NCBI GenBank assembly: GCA_024426085.1 | Contig: CP087976.1 | Coordinates: forward strand, 1-64,000 | DNA from: Rhizobium sp. RCAM05350 | GTDB taxonomy: Bacteria > Pseudomonadota > Alphaproteobacteria > Rhizobiales > Rhizobiaceae | Reading direction: 5' to 3' | Length of the DNA stretch: 64,000 bases | Shown here: in pieces, positions 9,725 to 17,009 of the stretch | Numbering within the stretch: the stretch's first letter is position 1 | Layout of the letters: each line of letters opens with the position of its first letter | The notes under the pieces: model-generated | Databases searched by the model: none | What the model was told of the DNA's origin: nothing | The model's input: the letters and a program-made list of their open reading frames with translations, nothing else | Position numbers and translations under genes: made by a program

Positions 9725-9972
9725 AAAAGCAACAGTACCGATTCGATAACATATTTTCAAGCCTACTCCCCCTGACGACTCTCTTCTTGGAGGCGCGTAA
9801 CTCAGACAGCCATCGTCACCTTGAAAGAACCCGCCGCCTCAAATCGAACTTCATGGCTGCACTATAGACGTTGGCAAATTTTTAGTTAAGTATATGAATT
9901 ATCACAATGTAGTGATGGGACCTACAGCCACTCGCTACAATGGCTCGATGTGTCTAAGGTGTAGATTTATGG

Positions 9973-9994
9973 AGTGTGGAATATATTCCACACT
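9973..9994. promoter_or_regulatory. 22-base perfect palindrome upstream of parA (candidate operator or centromere site)
   Basis: AGTGTGGAATA and its exact reverse complement abut to form a 22-base palindrome. A further half-site, GTGTGGAA, lies at 10010-10017. Another short inverted repeat, ATCAC (9901-9905) and GTGAT (9912-9916), lies upstream. The likely ligands are the ParA-like protein or its partner encoded at 10126-11212. Confidence 0.55.
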
Positions 9995-10125
9995 GTAGAT
10001 CGAGCCCGTGTGTGGAAAACCTACGTGCCATTTTATATGAACACATTGTATTCATTTTTGGCTTGCACCGCTCCAAGAATTCGATGCATGATGCACCTAT
10101 CGTCACCACGATCCGGAAACGACTT

Positions 10126-10835
10126 ATGACAAGAACCTATGCGGCGGTGAGCAACAAAGGTGGAGCGGGAAAGACGACACTCGTGACGTTGCTTGCTGGA
10201 GAATACGCGCTGCGCGGCGAGCGTGTTCTCCTCATCGATGCGGACAATCGGCAAAATCTCTCCGGCTGGTGGAAATTGTGCGCAGAGAAAGGCAATGTGC
10301 CTGACCATATCGAGGTCACGGTCGCGTCAACGCAGCGGTCGATCGAGCAGGCAATCGACAATCTCGGCCGTGCATTCGATCTCGTCATTATCGATGCGCC
10401 CGGCGTCGACAGTTCGTTGCAGACGACGATCATCCGTTCCGCCGAACTGGTGATCTCGCCCATCCAGCCGGCAATCAAAGAACTTGAGGCGGCGGGACAA
10501 GCCGTCGCTGCGGTCAACGAGATCAACGATCAGTTCGGCTTGAACATCGGACATTTCAACGTCCGCACGCGCATCTCCGTTCCAGGACGGAACCTCGAAG
10601 CATACCGCTATATCAGGCCATTCGTTGCTGGGCTGGTGGCTGCCGAGTATCGCACGCGGCTTCTCGACACCGAGCTTTTCGAGCGCAACATCTATCGTGA
10701 AATTCAAAACGGGCTTGGAACCTTGCAGATGCAGGAACTGACCGAGCCGGTCCGAAAGCGCGGGTCGAGGTTCATGCCCTCGTCGAGGAGATCGAGCAGA
10801 ACCGCGCGCCCGCCAGCTTTGAGGGAGTGGCATGA
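10126..10835 (+). CDS. ParA/MinD-family partition ATPase (one frameshift)
   Basis: A Walker-type ATPase that positions the plasmid before cell division. The deviant Walker A motif SNKGGAGKTTLVTLLAGEYA is near the N-terminus, RVLLIDADNRQNLSGWW follows, and DLVIIDAPGV is the Walker B region. I chose ATG 10126 (RBS GGAA) because MTRTYAAVSNKGGAGKT is the normal family start; an upstream in-frame extension looks non-coding. Near 10759 one base is missing. Repair gives RVEVHALVEEIEQNRAPA and a stop at 10833-10835 that overlaps the next ATG (ATGA). Repaired length is about 236 residues. Confidence 0.88.
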
Positions 10836-11212
10836 GCAAGGCTGGACTTGATCTGAAGGATTTCTCGATTGCATCGCGGAGGGTAGAGGCAAAGCCGGAG
10901 GCATCATCTGGCACCCCGGTGGCCGCTGCTTCTGCGCCGACGGACAAGACCGTGGCGCCGATGCTGCCGAAGCCGAGCGAAAAACAACGACGCGAGACGG
11001 CCGAGGCACGCGCTATCGCACAGGAGGATGTGCGCTACAGTTTGAAAAACCTGAAGCGCACGAAACAGCGCAACGTAAAATTCTTCATCAACATTGCCCT
11101 GGACTATGACCTGAAGGCGCGCCTGCAGCGGGCAGCCCTGGAAAACGATCTGAAAATGACGGCGGTGGTGAAAGCAGCGCTGGACTATTACCTGACGGAA
11201 AACGGCTACTGA
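10832..11212 (+). CDS. Small DNA-binding partner of the ParA-like protein (predicted)
   Basis: A 126-residue protein coupled to parA by an ATGA overlap. The first 75 residues are Ala/Pro/Lys-rich and probably flexible. The C-terminal 50 (VKFFINIALDYDLKARLQRA, then NDLKMTAVVKAALDYYL) have the strand-helix-helix layout of ribbon-helix-helix proteins. By position and fold it is probably the centromere-binding protein of the partition pair and a repressor acting on the palindromes upstream of parA. It does not resemble the classic HTH-type ParB/RepB, and I know no specific name for it. Confidence 0.7.
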   Translation: MSKAGLDLKDFSIASRRVEAKPEASSGTPVAAASAPTDKTVAPMLPKPSEKQRRETAEARAIAQEDVRYSLKNLKRTKQRNVKFFINIALDYDLKARLQRAALENDLKMTAVVKAALDYYLTENGY

Positions 11213-11270
11213 CGAGGTCAGCGAAAAATGGTACGCAGACTGTCCGCCGCGCCAGAATGGAGTACCGCCC

Positions 11271-11405
11271 TCAGTCGGGCAGCTCCTTTTCGGTGAGTTC
11301 TGCGATTGCCGCCTTGAGTTCCGTCTCGATCTGCTGGCGCTCTTCGGTGGTCGGCGCGTTGCGGAGTTCGGCGCGCAGTTCCTCGATGTGCTGTTCGATG
11401 GTCAT
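11271..11405 (-). CDS. Small hypothetical protein (44 residues)
   Basis: A 44-residue acidic, helical protein starting MTIEQHIEELRAELRNA and ending ELPD. AAGGAGA lies seven bases before the ATG, so it is likely translated. The sequence is rich in Glu, Leu, Arg and Ala with heptad spacing, which suggests a small coiled coil. It stands convergent to the parA operon. No function is recognised. Confidence 0.5.
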   Translation of the reverse strand: MTIEQHIEELRAELRNAPTTEERQQIETELKAAIAELTEKELPD

Positions 11406-11545
11406 CTCTTCGTCTCCTTGACGTTTGTGAACGATGGCCATCGCGGCTGTGAGGGGAGAAGACGGGTCAAGGTTCGCGTCAGCGACCGGCGGAGCCGGCG
11501 CGTGGAGGACCCGATTTTGTCGGAGCGCAGCGGAGGCAAAATTGG

Positions 11546-11618
11546 AGGGGCCACGACCTTGAGGCGGCTTTTTCCCTCACAGACAATCACCGGCACTGAG
11601 CAGACAGGTTTTGGTCTC
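11546..11618 (+). repeat. Copy 1 of a degenerate direct repeat of about 70 bases
   Basis: This stretch shares CTTGAGGCGGCTTT, CTCAC and CTGAGCAGACAGG in the same order and near-equal spacing with 13571-13641. It is non-coding and lies 50 bases upstream of the DUF1173 gene. GC-rich arms could fold. Its role is unknown. Confidence 0.5.
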
Positions 11619-11666
11619 GTGTGCCACCCATGAACGTCGCAGACGTTCAAACAGTGGAGGCAAGGC

Positions 11667-12872
11667 GTGGTGCGCAGATTTCAGATCGCAGAACAGATCG
11701 TCGAAGAACAGATAGCCGACTTTCCCGACCGCTTAGCGACCGCATATGAGAAGAAGTTGCGCCCTTTGTGCCTTTGCCGGGTGCCTGGTGTGCCCATGTA
11801 CGTTGCCCGGATTGGCGATCAGCACGTCGTCAAGCGCATGCCTCTCAGCGGCGCAACCCATGGTCCGCAATGCGAGTCCTTCGACCCCCCTTATGAACTG
11901 ACTGGGCTGGGACCTTTGATCGGAAGCGCCATCCAGATCGATATTGCAACTGGCGCGGCGGCCTTGAAACTTGATTTCTCCATGACGAAACGGGGATCTC
12001 GGTCGACGGCCGCGATAGTTGGCGCGGAGAGCCCGGACATGGTGAAGAATGAGACCCGAAAGCTCTCGTTGCGTGCGCTGCTGCACTACCTCTGGCATGA
12101 GGGCGGATTGACCGAATGGACATCGCTCTGGAATGGAAAGCGACACTGGTGGCATGTTCGCAGTCATCTTGTCGAAGCGGCACGGACTATGACGGTACGG
12201 GGGAGAACCACTGGTCGATCGGCTGTTCGTCCCCGAACCGTTCCGCGCAGACGATAAGACGGCCATCGAGCAACGCCGGGCAACGGCGCTGACAGAACTT
12301 CACCAATCGGCGCCCGGTCCAAAGAGGCTGATGCTGCTGATCGTGGAAATCAAGGAGTTCGGCGAGGCTGGATCCGGCCGCAAGGTCGTCATCAAGCATA
12401 TGCCGGGGTTTCCGCTTTTCTGGAGGATCGTGCTTGGGCGTCGTTACAGAAGCGCTTCAGTGCTCAGCTGGAACTGTGGCAGGCCAACGAGGCCTCCCAT
12501 CTGATCGCCATCATGACGATCGGTGCGGCGAAATCCGGGCTGACGATGATCAACGAAATCGCCTTGATGACTGTGACGGCCGAGTGGCTTCCGGTCGAAA
12601 GCGTCTATGAGGAACGTGTGCTTGAGAAACTGGTCAAGCTGCGGCGCAAGAGCGTGAAGGGGCTGCGGTTCAATCTATCGTCTTCCCAGCCGGTGGCGAT
12701 TGCCACGCTGCCGGAGGCGAAGCCTGTCCCGGTTGCTCTCTATCTTGTGCCACCGGAGGCTGGCGATGCGTTCAGATCCACCTTGAGCGACATGATCGCG
12801 GCACGTTCCGACCTTGGTTCCTGGGTCTGGCGGATCAATGATGGAGAAATGCCGCGCTTGCCGCCAGGTTAG
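11667..12872 (+). CDS. DUF1173 family protein (two frameshifts)
   Basis: A conserved protein of unknown function found on rhizobial plasmids. Recognisable pieces are EKKLRPLCLCRVPGVPMYVA, HVVKRMPLSGATHGPQCES, LDFSMTKRGSR, LHYLWHEGGLTEWTSLWNGK, then LELWQANEASHLIAIMTIGA and LRFNLSSSQPVAIATLPEA. The frame breaks at a G5 run (12199-12203; four G would restore it) and near 12420 (one missing C in CTTTTCTGG). Repaired length is about 401 residues, normal for the family. The GTG start is preceded by GGAGG. The Cys/His-containing N-terminus may bind metal. It heads a plus-strand group with the WGR and HU genes. Confidence 0.85.
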
Positions 12873-12966
12873 GCATTCCAATCATCACAAAGATGAATCG
12901 GTGGTGCCGTATCGATTCATAAGTCTCGTTGGACGCAGGCGGGCCGATCGACAGATTCTTCGGGGC

Positions 12967-13278
12967 ATGTTTCACTATCGGTTTCAGCTTTATTGCCAGC
13001 GCGTCGACGCCAGCAAGAACATGGCGCGCTACTATGCGCTGTCGATCCAGCCGACCTTGTTTGGCGAGACAGCCGTTGTCCGCGCCTGGGGTCGGATTGG
13101 TAGTCGCGGCGGCGAGAAGAGCGAGGTGTTTCCAACGGAGCGGGAGGCTGCTTCACATTTTCTGGAATTGGCGCGCAAGAAGCGCCGGAAAGGCTACAGA
13201 CCCGTCAGAACCTGTGGAAATGCGCTCGCTGGCCGGCCTGCTGTGCATCAAAACCGTGACAATGCCAGGGCTTGGTGA
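12967..13278 (+). CDS. WGR-domain protein
   Basis: A small protein built around a WGR domain: FQLYCQRVDASKNMARYYAL, then FGETAVVRAWGRIGSRGGEK and TEREAASHFLELARKKRRKG. WGR domains are nucleic-acid-binding modules known from PARPs and from bacterial plasmid and phage proteins. ATG 12967 is chosen because the family begins at this point; the RBS is weak. About 20 residues after KGYRPV look unlike the family, so the true stop may be earlier and hidden by an indel. It lies between DUF1173 and HU, a grouping that suggests a DNA-related role. Confidence 0.7.
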   Translation: MFHYRFQLYCQRVDASKNMARYYALSIQPTLFGETAVVRAWGRIGSRGGEKSEVFPTEREAASHFLELARKKRRKGYRPVRTCGNALAGRPAVHQNRDNARAW

Positions 13279-13299
13279 AAAGATTTTCTCCTTTCAATG

Positions 13300-13565
13300 A
13301 TGACCACCACCAATGAAATCGCAGAAAAGATCGCAAGTGACCAAGGTTCAGGGCAAGGCTGTTGTCGAGGCGGTAATCGCTGCAATCACGGAAGCCTCCG
13401 TTGCCGGCAATGAGACTTCGCTGCCCAGTTTTGGCAAATTCAAATTGAAGGACACGCCGGAGCGCGAAGCGCAATCCAGCAACGGGTGCCACCATCAAGG
13501 TCGCGGCCGCCAAGAAGCTGACCTTTGCGCCGGCCAAGGCGCTGAAGGATGCGCTCAATAAGTGA
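13300..13565 (+). CDS. HU-family DNA-binding protein (two frameshifts)
   Basis: A histone-like protein that bends DNA. The reading is MTTTNEIAEKIASDQ, then TKVQGKAVVEAVIAAITEA, LPSFGKFKLKDTPERE, and finally RNPATGATIKVAAAKKLTFA with APAKALKDALNK. The first break (near 13335) fits loss of one 11-base unit between two copies of GACCAAGG, since a normal gene would read DQGLTKVQ there. The second, near 13470, is one missing base. The core HU motif GFGKF appears as SFGKF. The length is about 90 residues as expected. It may compact incoming or plasmid DNA. Confidence 0.82.
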
Positions 13566-13570
13566 GCCGA

Positions 13571-13641
13571 GAGGGGCCGCGGGCCTTGAGGCGGCTTTGC
13601 CGCTCACGGGACAAGGGCGGTCTGAGCAGACAGGGTGGCGT
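13571..13641 (+). repeat. Copy 2 of a degenerate direct repeat of about 70 bases
   Basis: Partner of 11546-11618. Shared blocks are GAGGGGCC, CTTGAGGCGGCTTT, CTCAC and CTGAGCAGACAGG. This copy holds a small hairpin (GCGGC-TTT-GCCGC). It begins directly after the HU stop and precedes the terminator at 13743. The two copies bracket the DUF1173-WGR-HU group. Confidence 0.5.
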
Positions 13642-13742
13642 GGGCCTGGCACCAAATTCAGCCGGCAACGAACTGACGTTGCCTCCTGATAAGGACCAGG
13701 TTGCTATACACGATTGTGTGGCCTCGATAGTACGGCACAAAG

Positions 13743-13776
13743 AAAAGGGCCGCAACCCGATGGCTGCGGCCCTTTT
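13743..13776. terminator. Bidirectional rho-independent terminator
   Basis: A perfect 12-base stem, AAAAGGGCCGCA (13743-13754) and TGCGGCCCTTTT (13765-13776), has a 10-base loop. It is flanked by T-runs on both strands. It sits between the plus-strand HU group and the convergent minus-strand DUF2958 gene, so it would stop both transcripts. Confidence 0.88.
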
Positions 13777-13787
13777 TACTCACTGTG

Positions 13788-14132
13788 TCAGGCGACGATC
13801 GCTCTCGCCGCCATCGCCTGCCTGGCATAGGCGGAGATCGGCCGGTCCGCCTTAAAGGCGAGATCCCGTTCTACGCGCAGCCCGAGGCGTCCGCGAACAG
13901 AATCGATCTCCGAGAGGAGAACGGAGCCGAGCTCTGGAAACCCTACCCCCAGGTCGCAGAGTCCAAAGAGCAGATCGGGATCTTCGGGTTCGGCGGAGGC
14001 GATAAGCCAGGTAGCGGCCGCGTCCGGAGTGAACAGCTTGACGACGGGATGCGGATCAAAGTCTGGATTGCTTTGGAAGCGCTGGCCGTTGGCGATAAGG
14101 GCAGTGCGGATTTCATCGGTGATGAGTTGCAT
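13788..14132 (-). CDS. DUF2958 family protein
   Basis: An intact 114-residue protein starting MQLITDEIRTALIANGQRFQ and continuing DPHPVVKLFTPDAAATWLIA, DLLFGLCDLGVGFPELGSV and GLRVERDLAF. This matches the DUF2958 family, which is widespread on plasmids and mobile elements and often encoded next to antirestriction and DNA-transfer genes. Its function is unknown. GGAG precedes the ATG at 14132, and the longer in-frame upstream reading is rejected as Arg/Pro-rich and non-family. It is the promoter-distal gene of the DUF736 group. Confidence 0.85.
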   Translation of the reverse strand: MQLITDEIRTALIANGQRFQSNPDFDPHPVVKLFTPDAAATWLIASAEPEDPDLLFGLCDLGVGFPELGSVLLSEIDSVRGRLGLRVERDLAFKADRPISAYARQAMAARAIVA

Positions 14133-14205
14133 CGGAAGTCTCCAAGGATAACGAGGGATCTGAAGTGATCGGCCCCGCTCACCGCGGGGCCGGTGAATGC
14201 GTCGC

Positions 14206-14530
14206 TCAGGCCGGGTCGTTCCAGAGAATGACCTTGCGGTTCGCCTCGCCACCGGGGGCGGGCGCGACGTTGCCGAAGATCACTCCGATCTCAGGCGCTT
14301 CCAGCTTCACCGAGAGGTATTCCTCGCCGGTGCGCTGCGAGTTGCAGGTACCAGCCGGCGCCGATCTCGAAGCCGGTGCGCCGGTGGATGATCCGGTAGT
14401 CGGGGGCACCTTCGCTTGCCTTCTGAGCGTTCGGGATCAGGGCGATCGGGGCGTTGACCTTGATCGTGGCGAAGATGCCTTCGAGTGAGCCGTCGGTCTT
14501 TTCGGTGAGGGTTGCGATCGTGGTGGCCAT
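14206..14530 (-). CDS. DUF736 family protein (one frameshift)
   Basis: A plasmid protein of the DUF736 family, small single-domain proteins of unknown function common on alpha-proteobacterial plasmids. The first frame reads MATTIATLTEKTDGSLEGIF, then DYRIIHRRTGFEIGAGW. After a one-base shift near 14350 the second frame gives QRTGEEYLSVKLEAPEIG and ANRKVILWNDPA. Repaired length is about 107 residues, as usual. AAGGAGA lies nine bases before the ATG. A 21-base inverted repeat lies in the leader (14551-14571). It is cotranscribed with DUF2958. Confidence 0.85.
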
Positions 14531-14550
14531 TGTGGTGTCTCCTTCGGTTG

Positions 14551-14571
14551 CATCGGGAACCATTCCCGATG
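14551..14571. promoter_or_regulatory. Perfect inverted repeat in the DUF736 leader
   Basis: CATCGGGAA (14551-14559) and TTCCCGATG (14563-14571) form a perfect 9-base repeat with a 3-base gap, about 20 bases upstream of the DUF736 ATG. It can be a DNA operator or an mRNA hairpin in front of the RBS. No U-run follows on the transcribed side, so it is not a terminator. Confidence 0.5.
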
Positions 14572-15153
14572 GCGCCAAAGAAGGCGGCCCTCGGCCGCGG
14601 TCACCGAGCCCAAGCGAGGGCGAGACCCCTCCGGGGTTGACCGCACTAGGCCGGGGGTTGCCTACAAAGGCGACATGGAAAGGGAATGGCTCTTGATGGA
14701 ACCGCAGAACCGAGACGCACATCGATCGGCCAGCCGCTTGCGAGCCCGTGTCCAGCACGCCGGCGGCTTGCATGGGAACGCACACGATCAAGGTCAGCGG
14801 GCCAGCCCGTCAGCCTCTCACCGAAGAATGCAGCACAGAGATTCCGCGCGGCGATCCCCACCATTCTCACTGGCCTGTTGGAAATCGGGCTCGGCTGCTG
14901 CGTCGCACGTGCACCCATCGCAAGGATGCCAGCTGTCACAGCGGGCCGGTCGCTGCAAGCGGTAGTGGTCATTGCCGACTGGCCTCTGCAGGCAATAACG
15001 ATCGATGTGTACGATCTGGTTGCCGCCAGTCCACCGCGGTAGCGGGGCCTGGTGCCCGATGACCATCCGCACATGCCTGTCCGGCCGAACGGGAACGGCA
15101 GAGCATCGGGAATAGTCCAGCAGCGGAACCGCGACAAAGCTAATACAGAATCT
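14572..15153. other. About 580 bases without a convincing gene
   Basis: Several overlapping open frames exist on both strands (minus 14646-15212 and 14818-15072, plus 14686-15042). None has a clear RBS, a recognisable domain or a consistent residue pattern. By position a minus-strand gene between the toxin gene and DUF736 would be expected, so a frameshifted small gene is possible. The part next to DUF736 (14572-14680) is GC-rich leader sequence. Confidence 0.4.
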
Positions 15154-15580
15154 CTAGTCGGTGCGGCTGACCTGGCGGCCGGACTTGCCTCTCGCCTCGG
15201 CGAACAGGGCAACGACCTTCATCATAAACGGCTTGCTGAAACGGCCAAGCATCGCCTGCCCCGGCTCGATGTACCAGGAGCGCTCGGCGATATCGTAATT
15301 GTATTCGTCAACGACAATCCAGCTCTGCTTGAGATCGCCGAGCCCGGCTCTTTGGCGCTCGATCTCAGGAATCTCAAGCGCAAGCCGTCCGGTCTGCGGT
15401 GGCTGCGTGGTGATTGCAAGAAGGGCAAGGTGCGTCTGCCCGTCACGCGCTGCGAACCGCGATGACGACACAGACGGGACGTGGCTTTCGTCCTTCGGTC
15501 TCACCGCGCTGGTGTTGCCATGCCCAGAGATAAGGATAGGCGATCACCTCGCCGGGACGAAACTCATGGCTCATCGTCAT
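15154..15580 (-). CDS. Candidate PemK-like toxin of a type II toxin-antitoxin pair (frameshifted)
   Basis: The protein begins MTMSHEFRPGEVIAYPYLWA, then EGRKPRPVCVVIAV, and after one missing base near 15448 continues RDGQTHLALLAITTQPPQ, then DLKQSWIVVDEYNYDIAERS and KPFMMKVVALF. GEV-x-x-x-YLW and GRK-x-RP resemble the N-terminal sheet of PemK/MazF-like RNases and their plasmid relatives. Repaired length is about 140 residues. Its start overlaps the end of the Phd-like antitoxin gene by 17 bases (or 11 if the second ATG is used), the usual arrangement. An alternative is an uncharacterised partner of the antitoxin. Confidence 0.65.
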
Positions 15581-15824
15581 AGCCCTCGCCCCGCGCCAGC
15601 CGTTCGATAGCCTCGCCGAACAGTTCCTCGTGTTCCTTTGGCATGTCCGAGACGCTGTAGGCGCGACGCGGATCGAATCCGGTTCGCATCCGCTCATAGT
15701 GGTCATAGCTCATAAGAACGAAACGGGGTTTATTGTGCCGGGTGAGAACAATTGGTTCGCGGCTGGCGGCGTCGGTGACATCGCCTACCTGTTTGTTGAG
15801 ATCACCTGTCGTGAACTGTCGCAT
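15564..15824 (-). CDS. Phd/YefM-family antitoxin
   Basis: An intact 86-residue antitoxin. MRQFTTGDLNKQVGDVTDAA and REPIVLTRHNKPRFVLMSYD are the Phd/YefM N-terminal DNA-binding fold, including the HNKP-x-FVL strand. The C-terminal half (DMPKEHEELFGEAIERLARG) is the toxin-binding tail. AAGGAGCACCC precedes the ATG. It is followed directly by the candidate toxin, and the pair probably stabilises the plasmid and represses its own transcription. Confidence 0.85.
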   Translation of the reverse strand: MRQFTTGDLNKQVGDVTDAASREPIVLTRHNKPRFVLMSYDHYERMRTGFDPRRAYSVSDMPKEHEELFGEAIERLARGEGYDDEP

Positions 15825-15887
15825 GGCATGGGTGCTCCTTTGATCTCCATAATATCCATGTTTTCCATATTTGCAAGAAAACAGCGC

Positions 15888-16830
15888 TCACGCGCCATCT
15901 CCCCCGAAGCGCCAGACCGGGATGCCGAGCCGGCGGCTTTTGTCGGCGAGATTGCCGGTGATGCCGGAGCCTGGGAAGATGATGACGCCGGCAGGCATGA
16001 TCGAGAGCATGTCGTCGTTGCGGCGGAAGGGCGCGGCCTTGGCGTGCTTCGTCCAGTTCGGCTTGAAGCTGATCTGGGTCACCTTGCAGGTTTTCGGCCC
16101 AGCAGGCGGCAATGCGTTCGGCGCCCTTAGGCGAACCGCCGTGCAGCAGGACCATATCCGGGAATTTGGCGCGGGCGCGATCAGGCGCATCAAAGATGCG
16201 TTCATGATCGTTGTAGTCCATGCCGCCGGAGAAGGCGATCTTGGTGCCGGCTGGGATCAGCACCTCCGTCTCGGCGTGGCGGCGGGCGGAGAGAAAGTCC
16301 CTGCTGTCAATCATCGCCGCCGTCATGTTGGCGTGGCTGACCTTCGAGCCGGTGCGCGGCCGCCAGGTCGAACCGGTCTCAGCCTCGAACAGGTCAGCAG
16401 CATAGTCTCGCATGAACTCGAAGGCGTTGCGGCGCTCCAGCAGTGTGATGCCTTCGGCGATGAGACGCTCGAGCTCGACGCTTTTCACCTCGGAGCCGTC
16501 CTGCTCCTGCTGGCCGCTGCGCTGGGCGTCCTCGTTGCGCTGCAGTTCGCGCTGGATGCGCTCGCCGGCGCGGTGGAAGAGATTGACGCTCGACCACAGC
16601 AGGTCTTCGAGATCGGGTTCCAGCCGGGTATCGCCGAGCATTTCGGCGAAGGCGTCGAAGATGGCTGTGATGGCCGACTGGACGACCGGCTCCTCCGGCA
16701 GTCCCCGCGGGTCGGGCTCATCCTGGAGAGGGCGGTGGCCATAGAGCTGGATTTCGTAGATGAAGCGGTCGGTGGGCGAGGATGCGTGGTGAGGCTCAAT
16801 GCCATCGTCGAGGGGTGCAGCCAGGTTCAT
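15888..16830 (-). CDS. DUF2493 (SLOG-type) domain protein (one frameshift)
   Basis: A plasmid protein whose C-terminal part is the DUF2493 fold, a Rossmann-like SLOG domain that may sense or bind nucleotides or nucleic acids. The ATG at 16830 (RBS AAGGAGACGAA) gives MNLAAPLDDGIEPHHASSPT, a helical middle with QSAITAIFDAFAEMLGD and FHRAGERIQRELQRNE, then KIAFSGGMDYNDHERIFDA and DMVLLHGGSPKGAERIA. A frameshift near 16090 hides the rest: KVTQISFKPNWTKHAKAAPF and GVIIFPGSGITGNLADKSRR. Repaired length is about 314 residues. It is the last gene of the minus-strand run from SNO and Toprim. Confidence 0.85.
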
Positions 16831-16954
16831 GTTTCGTCTCCTTCGGATAGGGCCGCGCCTCTCGCGGCCTGACGGCGATCCCCTCCCCGCGACAAACAGT
16901 CCGGAACCGCGAGCGAAGCAGAAGCGGCCCAGCAAGCGCCGGGCGGCGGAAGAA

Positions 16955-17009
16955 AGGTTTCTTGGTTACCGCGAGGAGCGCTGGCGCAGCCAGCGCGGGG
17001 AAGAAACCT
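16955..17009. promoter_or_regulatory. Nested inverted repeat between Toprim and DUF2493 genes
   Basis: AGGTTTCTT (16955-16963) pairs with AAGAAACCT (17001-17009). Inside it GCGCTGG (16978-16984) pairs with CCAGCGC (16990-16996). A further hairpin, GGCCGCG/CGCGGCC, lies at 16851-16869. The structure could form in single-stranded transferred DNA or in mRNA. It overlaps the nominal end of the Toprim frame, suggesting that the real Toprim stop is earlier. Confidence 0.45.

Noticed and set aside
9871..9896. Promoter TTGGCA / TATATG before parA
   Set aside because: The spacer is only 14 bases, too short for a sigma-70 promoter.
14646..15212. 188-codon minus-strand frame
   Set aside because: Overlaps the toxin end, lacks an RBS and reads as Arg/Pro/Ser-rich sequence; kept only as part of the unassigned stretch.
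15871..16872. 333-codon plus-strand frame opposite DUF2493
   Set aside because: GC-rich antisense frame; the minus strand has family motifs and an RBS.
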